Below are positions 58,640-64,000 of a stretch of 64,000 nucleotides of DNA, piece by piece. A program made the position numbers and the translations under genes. Position 1 is the stretch's first letter; each line of letters starts with the position of its first letter. Source of the DNA: an uncultured Clostridia bacterium (GTDB lineage Bacteria > Bacillota > Clostridia > Peptostreptococcales > Anaerovoracaceae); NCBI GenBank assembly GCA_945928865.1, contig CAMENZ010000007.1, forward strand, positions 27,138 through 91,137. The letters run 5' to 3'. Below the pieces are notes generated by a model. It had not been told where the DNA came from, searched no databases, and worked only from the letters and a program-made list of their open reading frames with translations.

Positions 58640-59839
58640 ATGAAAATTTTAGTTATTAATTGCGGTAGTTCTTCATTAAAATATCAGGTTTTAGATATGA
58701 CAACTGAGGAAGTACTTTGCAAAGGTATTGTTGAGAGAATCGGTATTGAAGGTTCTTTCATCGGTCATGAAAAAATTGGCTTAGAAAAGAAAAAAACTCT
58801 AATTCCAATGGAAGATCATAAGGATGCTATCGCACAGGTTTTAAAGGCTGTGCAGGATGAAGAATATGGTGTAGTTAAATCCTTAGATGAAATTGGAGCT
58901 GTAGGACACAGAGTTGTTCATGCAGGAGAAAAGTATGCAGATTCTGTAATTATTGATGATTCTGTAATTAAAGCATTAGAAGAATGTACAGAATTGGCAC
59001 CTCTTCATAATCCACCGAACTTAGCTGGTATAGCTGCTTGTCGTCAGTTAATGCCAAATACTCCAATGGTTGGAGTATTTGATACTGCTTTCCATCAGAG
59101 TATGCCACCTGAATCATATATTTACGCATTGCCTTATGAATACTATACAAAATATGGTATTAGAAGATATGGTTTCCACGGAACTTCTCATAAATATGTA
59201 GCTGAAAAAGCTGCTGAAGTTTTAAATGTAGAATTGGAAGACTTAAAACTTATCACTTGTCACTTAGGAAATGGAGCTTCTGTTTCCGCTATTAAGAGAG
59301 GTAAATGTATAGATACTTCTATGGGCTTTACTCCTCTTGAAGGATTAGTAATGGGTACACGTTCCGGAGATATTGACCCGGCTATCGTATCTTTCATTGC
59401 TAACAAAGAGGGCATTACTCATGAAGAAGCAAATGAAATTTTAAACAAGAAGTCCGGAGTATTAGGTATTTCCGGAGTTTCTTCCGACTTTAGAGATTTA
59501 GAAACAGCAGTAGCAGATGGTGATGAGAGAGCAATTCTAGCTTTAAAAGTGTTTGCTCATAAGGTTAGATTCTATATCGGAGCTTATATGGCAGAAATGA
59601 ATGGTTGCGATGCAATTATCTTTACTGCTGGTGTAGGCGAAAATGATATTATGATGAGAGAACTTATTTGCCATGATTTAGGCAATATCGGTATTAAGAT
59701 TGATCCGTTAAAGAATAAGGTTAAAGGAAAATTAACTATGATTTCTGATGAGGGTGCAAAAATTAAGGTTATTTTAATTCCAACTAATGAAGAATTAATG
59801 ATAGCGAGAGATACTCTTAAACTTGTAAAAGGAAAATAA
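58640..59839 (+). CDS. ackA: Acetate kinase
   Basis: A 399-residue enzyme that makes ATP and acetate from acetyl phosphate. [20 protein letters not shown] at the start, [11 protein letters not shown] near residue 150, [10 protein letters not shown] near 180, [10 protein letters not shown] and the FTAGVGEND motif are all present. GGAGGAGAG precedes the ATG. A pta gene is not adjacent; ackA stands alone with its own promoter and terminator. It supports a fermentative, acetate-producing metabolism. Confidence 0.97.
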   Translation: MKILVINCGSSSLKYQVLDMTTEEVLCKGIVERIGIEGSFIGHEKIGLEKKKTLIPMEDHKDAIAQVLKAVQDEEYGVVKSLDEIGAVGHRVVHAGEKYADSVIIDDSVIKALEECTELAPLHNPPNLAGIAACRQLMPNTPMVGVFDTAFHQSMPPESYIYALPYEYYTKYGIRRYGFHGTSHKYVAEKAAEVLNVELEDLKLITCHLGNGASVSAIKRGKCIDTSMGFTPLEGLVMGTRSGDIDPAIVSFIANKEGITHEEANEILNKKSGVLGISGVSSDFRDLETAVADGDERAILALKVFAHKVRFYIGAYMAEMNGCDAIIFTAGVGENDIMMRELICHDLGNIGIKIDPLKNKVKGKLTMISDEGAKIKVILIPTNEELMIARDTLKLVKGK

Positions 59840-59859
59840 AATAATAAAATCAAAAATGA

Positions 59860-59886
59860 GTCGGGTGCTGAACATCCGACTTTTTT
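59860..59886 (+). terminator. Terminator after ackA
   Basis: GTCGGGTG / CATCCGAC stem (one G-T pair; 59860-59867 and 59873-59880) followed by TTTTTT. Confidence 0.85.
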
Positions 59887-60038
59887 AGTATCAAAAATAA
59901 ATTTTAAAGACAGATTTTGTGGCATATACTTAAAAGGAAAACAGTTGAAAAATCATGCAAATAAATATGCGAATTGTACTTATAAAAAACCAAAAAAGTA
60001 TGAACAATATGTTGAAATAAGGAGGATATTGTGATAAA
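59887..60038. other. AT-rich spacer with an orphan ribosome site before the structured leader
   Basis: No gene is supported. AAGGAGG at 60019-60025 is followed after five bases by GTG at 60031 and a frame of six codons ending TGA, which runs into the first arm of the hairpin described next. It may be a leader peptide. No convincing promoter was found, though one must be here because ackA ends in a terminator. Confidence 0.45.
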
Positions 60039-60136
60039 GTTAAAATGCTGACAATCAAATTAAGGGTCGAAATATTTGAGGTTCCATGGCATAAAAGGGG
60101 AAATCAGCATTTTAACATTAATGCCAAATGTTAGAA
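60039..60136 (+). ncRNA. Structured leader of the M14 peptidase gene, possible cis-regulatory RNA
   Basis: A 13-bp perfect stem, GTTAAAATGCTGA (60039-60051) with TCAGCATTTTAAC (60104-60116), encloses two smaller hairpins: TCAAAT/ATTTGA (60055-60060, 60074-60079) and TTCC/GGAA (60082-60085, 60099-60102). This gives a three-way junction. A further hairpin TAACATT/AATGTTA (60113-60119, 60127-60133) shares four bases with the 3' arm of the main stem, so the two cannot fully form together. It does not match a riboswitch class I know. It could also be a small mobile palindrome. Confidence 0.5.
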
Positions 60137-60181
60137 AACAAAAAAAGGCTATAATAATGCCGAAAAACAAGGAGAACAAAA

Positions 60182-63100
60182 ATGGCAAGAAAGATGAACA
60201 AACTTTCTGTAAAGATTATGGGTTTAATCCTAATCTTAACCATGATGATGCCTACAAGTGTATTCGCATCTGTAAAAACTACAGCTGATAATACTACTTT
60301 ACCGGGCAAGTCATTAGCAGGTTTACATCCTGCACAGCCTGTATCATTAGTTATTGAACAATCTAATGATGACAAAGATACTGTTACTTTCAAAATGAAA
60401 GATATTACTGCAGAAGAATTAAAGAAAGCAGTAGAAGAAAAAACAGTTAAATTTAATCTTACTAGAAACGCTACAAGAGTATATTTTGATAAGAAATTAT
60501 TCCCTTATCAGAAAGAAGGTGGCGAACTTCAGACTTGGTTATGTAATGATAATAAACACAAACAGTTTGAAGTAAAAGAAATGAAGGCAGAAGGTACTAA
60601 CTTAGTTATTACGCTTCAGTCTAACTGCTATTATTGGAACAATTATGGGGAAGACAGAACTGAGAAACAAGGAGCTGATTATTCAGCACCACATGATGAA
60701 GGTGGAGTATATTTTGACGCTTGTGGTTACTTTGATTTCACAGCATCTGTAAACGGCAAAACTTCAGAAGTAGTAGATACTAAAATTGTACCTTATGATT
60801 CTTACAGAAATGTTTATGAATTATATGATGACATTGAAGAATTAGCTAAAATGAAAACAACTAACGGATCTTATGTAGTTAAGAAGTCTATGGGACACAC
60901 TACTGTTTCCGGATATGATATGCCTTATTTAGTAGTTTCTGACAGCCAGAACTCAATTGATACTTGGCTTGCATATAAGGAAAAGGTAGAAAATGATCCT
61001 GATAAAGTTTTAAAAGAACTTGAAACAGGTAAATATGATGGTTTAAGAGTACCTATCATTATTACTAACTGTCATACAAATGAAAATACAGGTGTAATTG
61101 GACCTATGAACTTCCTTAGACAATTACTTACTCAGGATACAGTTAAAATCAATGAAATTCAGGGATTAACTGAAGCCGGTAAAAAAGTTTTAAAGGCTGA
61201 AATGGAAAAGAGAAATAATGCTATTCCTGAACAGATTAAAGACTATGCTTCATATATCGGATATATCAGAGGCGAAGATGCTGAAGATGAAACAGGAGCA
61301 GAATATAAGGTTTCTGCACCTATTAAAGATTTCAATAAAATTTATAATATTGAAGAAAAAGCTATTAAAGTTAGTGACTTATTAAAGGATGTAATGTTCG
61401 TCGTTGTTCCTACTATGAATGAAGAAGGCTACGAACATAGTACACGTGAAACTTCCACAGGTATCGACCCTAACCGTGATGAAGCTAACCAAGTTACTAA
61501 TGAAGACGCCAACTTACAGTCAATCGTAAATATGTGGGATGCTATGGTATTATTTGAACTTCACGGGAGAGTAGAAGGAACTTTAATTGAACCATGCACA
61601 CCTCCACATTTACCTGATTTTGAATATGACTTAATTCAGAGACAGTTTATCGAATTAGGTGAAGCTTTAGGTAATGGAGCTATCGCTAACTCAGAAAGAT
61701 ATCAGAGCTTTGAAATGCCTGCAAGAGATTATCTTGCAAAATCTGCTTCTTCACCTTCAGGTGTAGAATGGACAGAACCTTGGGATGATATGACAACTGC
61801 TTATGGTTCACAGGCTCCTGTACTTACAGGTACTTGCGGAATCACTTGGGAGCAGCCAGTTTACAATGAAGAAAACGCATCTAAAGTAATTCCGGGTGCA
61901 TTATTTACTGAAGGACTTTATGTTCAGAGAAATAAGAGAAACTTACTTACTACACAGGCTAAATGGTTTGCAAGAGGTGTTAATAATACTAACTCTAATG
62001 AACTTGTAGCTCCTTATTATGTAGATCAGTATAATAGAGCCGGTAAACAGGATAAGCTTATGAGACCTGTATATGATGGTAAGGATCAGAATGGTAATTA
62101 CTATCCTGAATGTTACATTATCCCTATGGATAAGGCAAATCAGAACAATATTCAAGCTGCAGCAGATGAATTAAGATACTTAACCAGAAATGGTGTTAAA
62201 GTAAATGTTGCAAAATCCAGTTTTAAATATCAGGATAAAGAATACCCACAGGGAACTTTAGTAATTACTTGTTATCAGGCAAAGAGATCTTTAGTAAATT
62301 CACAATTATCTAATGGATCATTTATCAGTGTTTGGAAAGGACTTTATTCCGAATCTTTCGCATCTAGACCTAACGCACGTGGTTATGACAGAGCTATCTG
62401 TGCAGAACCTGCTGCATATAAGGAAATTATGAAGGTTTGTGATAGCACTATTTCTTATGATGAAGCTATTAAATTTATTGGTGGTCTTAAAGCTCAGTTT
62501 GATGGAATTGAAAACGAAGATGTAATAATTGAAAATGATTCTACTGAAGCTGTTCAGGCTGTAAATCACTTACTCAGTATGGGTAAGGAAGTAGCACTCG
62601 TAACAGAAGGCGAATATAAGGGACATTTTGTTACTTCCTATGATGTATTTAAAACAGAAGTAAAAGATAATTACATTGTTTCTGCAACAGGAATTAAGGC
62701 AAATACAGTAATAGCAACAGTATTAAAAGATACTAAGGTTTACTTAACCGGTGAAAAAGAAGCTATAGAAGGTGGATACTTCGATACAAGAAATGTTGAC
62801 TGGGAAGCTTGGAATATTTCTTATGACAGATTTGCTATGAATATTATGGGCTTCAAGATGACGAAGGATGTCAAGGAAGCTGATATTATAGTTGGAGCAT
62901 CTGAATTATCCGTAAAGGATGAAGCTGCTATTAAGGCTATTAAAGCCGGAAAGCCTTTCATCGCTTATGGTGCAGAAGCTATTCCTTCCGTATTAAATAA
63001 TAAGCTTGTTAAGGGCGTTGATTTTGCTTCTTGTACATATGGTACAGATGCTTTAGTGGAAGTTAAATACCCTAAGGAAACTTTAGTAAATGTTACATAT

Positions 63101-63751
63101 ATTAAGGAAAATGATACTATTTCTTATGAATATGGCACAGGATATTTCACTAAACTTCCTAAGAAGGCTAAGGTTATTATGCAAAATGCAGGAAAGACTC
63201 CTTATCAGGGTTGTATCGGTTTATTTAATAAGGATCTTAAAAAGCAATTTAATGAATATAACAATGCGCCTGTAGCATTCCAGCATAAGAATATTGCTTT
63301 ATTTGCAAATACTTTAACTCATAAGGCTAATATTAGAGATGAATACGGATTTATTTCCAACTATATCTACTCTAATGCTCTTACTACAAAAGCTTATAAC
63401 AAGGTTACTGAAGAGGCTATAAAGGCTGCTAATGATAAGGTTATAGCTGGAGTTAAAGCTACTAAGTTAACTGGAATTAAGGCTATTGCACAAAAAGGCT
63501 ATGTAAATCTTACTTGGAAGAAAGCTGCTAACTTTAAGGTAGATGGATATAAAGTATATAAGGCTGATACTAAGGCTGGAAAGTATACATTAGTATTTAC
63601 TACCAAAGATGCTAAAACTTCTGTAAAGGTTACAACTAAGTCCTTAAAGACAGGTAAAACTTACTTCTACAAGGTAAAAGGTTATAGAAATATTAACGGA
63701 GAAAAAGTATATACTATGTACTCCGGAAAAGTTTCTTACAAAGCGGCATAA
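60182..63751 (+). CDS. Secreted M14-family zinc carboxypeptidase-like protein with C-terminal Fn3-type domain
   Basis: A 1,189-residue exported protein. A signal peptide (residues 1-30, ending TSVFA) precedes an N-terminal domain; the M14 domain (about 220-560) has the zinc motif HTNE (His298, Glu301), the substrate-binding GIDPNRDE segment (427-434) and ELHGRVEG with His461 as the third zinc ligand. A middle region (about 640-1085) is unassigned, and a fibronectin type III-like domain (about 1095-1189) begins with TKLTGIKAIAQKGYVNLTWK. There is no LPxTG or S-layer motif. The role is probably extracellular peptide or cell-wall peptide digestion. AAGGAG is six bases before the ATG. Codons are richer in C than in neighbours (for example more AAC and TTC), which suggests high expression. 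Confidence 0.88.
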   Translation: MARKMNKLSVKIMGLILILTMMMPTSVFASVKTTADNTTLPGKSLAGLHPAQPVSLVIEQSNDDKDTVTFKMKDITAEELKKAVEEKTVKFNLTRNATRVYFDKKLFPYQKEGGELQTWLCNDNKHKQFEVKEMKAEGTNLVITLQSNCYYWNNYGEDRTEKQGADYSAPHDEGGVYFDACGYFDFTASVNGKTSEVVDTKIVPYDSYRNVYELYDDIEELAKMKTTNGSYVVKKSMGHTTVSGYDMPYLVVSDSQNSIDTWLAYKEKVENDPDKVLKELETGKYDGLRVPIIITNCHTNENTGVIGPMNFLRQLLTQDTVKINEIQGLTEAGKKVLKAEMEKRNNAIPEQIKDYASYIGYIRGEDAEDETGAEYKVSAPIKDFNKIYNIEEKAIKVSDLLKDVMFVVVPTMNEEGYEHSTRETSTGIDPNRDEANQVTNEDANLQSIVNMWDAMVLFELHGRVEGTLIEPCTPPHLPDFEYDLIQRQFIELGEALGNGAIANSERYQSFEMPARDYLAKSASSPSGVEWTEPWDDMTTAYGSQAPVLTGTCGITWEQPVYNEENASKVIPGALFTEGLYVQRNKRNLLTTQAKWFARGVNNTNSNELVAPYYVDQYNRAGKQDKLMRPVYDGKDQNGNYYPECYIIPMDKANQNNIQAAADELRYLTRNGVKVNVAKSSFKYQDKEYPQGTLVITCYQAKRSLVNSQLSNGSFISVWKGLYSESFASRPNARGYDRAICAEPAAYKEIMKVCDSTISYDEAIKFIGGLKAQFDGIENEDVIIENDSTEAVQAVNHLLSMGKEVALVTEGEYKGHFVTSYDVFKTEVKDNYIVSATGIKANTVIATVLKDTKVYLTGEKEAIEGGYFDTRNVDWEAWNISYDRFAMNIMGFKMTKDVKEADIIVGASELSVKDEAAIKAIKAGKPFIAYGAEAIPSVLNNKLVKGVDFASCTYGTDALVEVKYPKETLVNVTYIKENDTISYEYGTGYFTKLPKKAKVIMQNAGKTPYQGCIGLFNKDLKKQFNEYNNAPVAFQHKNIALFANTLTHKANIRDEYGFISNYIYSNALTTKAYNKVTEEAIKAANDKVIAGVKATKLTGIKAIAQKGYVNLTWKKAANFKVDGYKVYKADTKAGKYTLVFTTKDAKTSVKVTTKSLKTGKTYFYKVKGYRNINGEKVYTMYSGKVSYKAA

Positions 63752-63758
63752 AAAAACA

Positions 63759-63787
63759 TTGACAAATGAGTATTTCTCCGTTATACT
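63759..63787 (+). promoter_or_regulatory. Predicted rpmF promoter
   Basis: TTGACA at 63759-63764, a 17-base spacer and TATACT at 63782-63787, starting just after the peptidase stop. This is the strongest promoter in the window by match to consensus. Confidence 0.7.
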
Positions 63788-63849
63788 CAAATAGTTAATG
63801 AATAAAAAGTTGAGATACAGAGAGTTACTCACAAGGAGGTGTAATAGAT

Positions 63850-64000
63850 ATGGCAGTACCTAAGAGAAGAACTTCAAAGGCAAAGAGAGATAGCAGAAAG
63901 TCAGCTAACATGAAAATGGTAGCTCCTGGTTTATCAGTTTGCCCACAGTGTCACGAACCTAAACTTCCTCATAGAGTTTGTCCTAACTGCAACTACTATG
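63850..64000 (+). CDS. rpmF: 50S ribosomal protein L32 (3' end outside window)
   Basis: The first 50 residues are visible, starting [20 protein letters not shown], which is diagnostic of L32, with zinc-ribbon cysteines in CPQC and CPNC. AAGGAGGT at 63833-63840 is the ribosome site. The usual upstream partner in Bacillota, the DUF177 gene, is absent and the M14 peptidase gene lies there. The last codons and the downstream gene fall outside the window. Confidence 0.96.
   Translation, partial: MAVPKRRTSKAKRDSRKSANMKMVAPGLSVCPQCHEPKLPHRVCPNCNYY

Noticed and set aside
60076..60288. 70-codon plus-strand frame overlapping the M14 peptidase start
   Set aside because: It overlaps the signal peptide region out of frame, has no ribosome site and lies in the structured leader.
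1..64000. tRNA genes, rRNA, prophage or insertion sequences
   Set aside because: Looked for T-loop GTTCRANNC arms with matching stems, transposase and integrase motifs on reading through; none were convincing.

Overview
The window is 64 kb of AT-rich, gene-dense chromosome from a low-GC Gram-positive anaerobe, most likely class Clostridia. The evidence is a Clostridia-type SCIFF peptide locus with its radical SAM maturase, a T-box leader, a TPP riboswitch, MurT/GatD-type genes, a type IV pilus operon of the kind found in Clostridia, acetate kinase without an adjacent pta, and strong GGAGG ribosome sites. Genus cannot be fixed from the sequence; a member of the Anaerovoracaceae/Peptostreptococcales side is a guess. 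No tRNA, rRNA, CRISPR array, prophage or intact insertion sequence was seen.

Layout. 0-2.3 kb: end of the ribosome-assembly GTPase rbgA, rnhB, and a convergent membrane GGDEF protein. 2.6-15.6 kb: one type IV pilus operon. It begins with a 1,366-residue GLUG-repeat prepilin and three further pilin-like proteins, followed by pilB, pilT, pilC, pilD, pilM, pilN and pilO, from a good promoter at 2578. 15.6-21.2 kb: T-box-controlled valS, then folC and a ThrE-type exporter. 21.2-22.5 kb: glyA alone. 22.6-39.3 kb: a long co-directional housekeeping run (plsX, rnc, smc, ftsY, der, plsY, gpsA, miaB, Na/Pi transporter, cls, murT, gatD-like, M50 protease). 39.4-45.8 kb: GntR regulator, nth, riboswitch-controlled thiT, a DUF975 protein, a MurE-like ligase, nadK and an RluA-family synthase. 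46-50.4 kb: pepF, an unknown acidic protein, murI and tmcAL. 50.4-58.4 kb: a redox and peptide region with a thioredoxin, trxB, a TlpA-like protein, an Orn/Lys/Arg decarboxylase, the SCIFF precursor and maturase, two Crp/Fnr regulators, a small exported Cys/His protein and trxA. 58.6-64 kb: ackA, a secreted M14 peptidase behind a structured leader, and the start of rpmF.

The most interesting system is the SCIFF locus at 54.0-55.8 kb. The precursor carries two complete six-cysteine SCIFF units head to tail in one 93-residue protein, from a nearly perfect 141-bp-period DNA duplication. Both units have Gly where characterised SCIFF peptides have the Thr that accepts the thioether. Two thioredoxin promoters flanking this region each carry a GTGA-N5-TCAC palindrome at about -41, and the regulator gene beside trxA has the CRP-type recognition residues expected to read it. 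Elsewhere, the GatD partner of MurT has lost both the catalytic Cys and His, and the MurE-like ligase lacks the usual amino-acid-selecting motif, so peptidoglycan stem-peptide chemistry may differ here.
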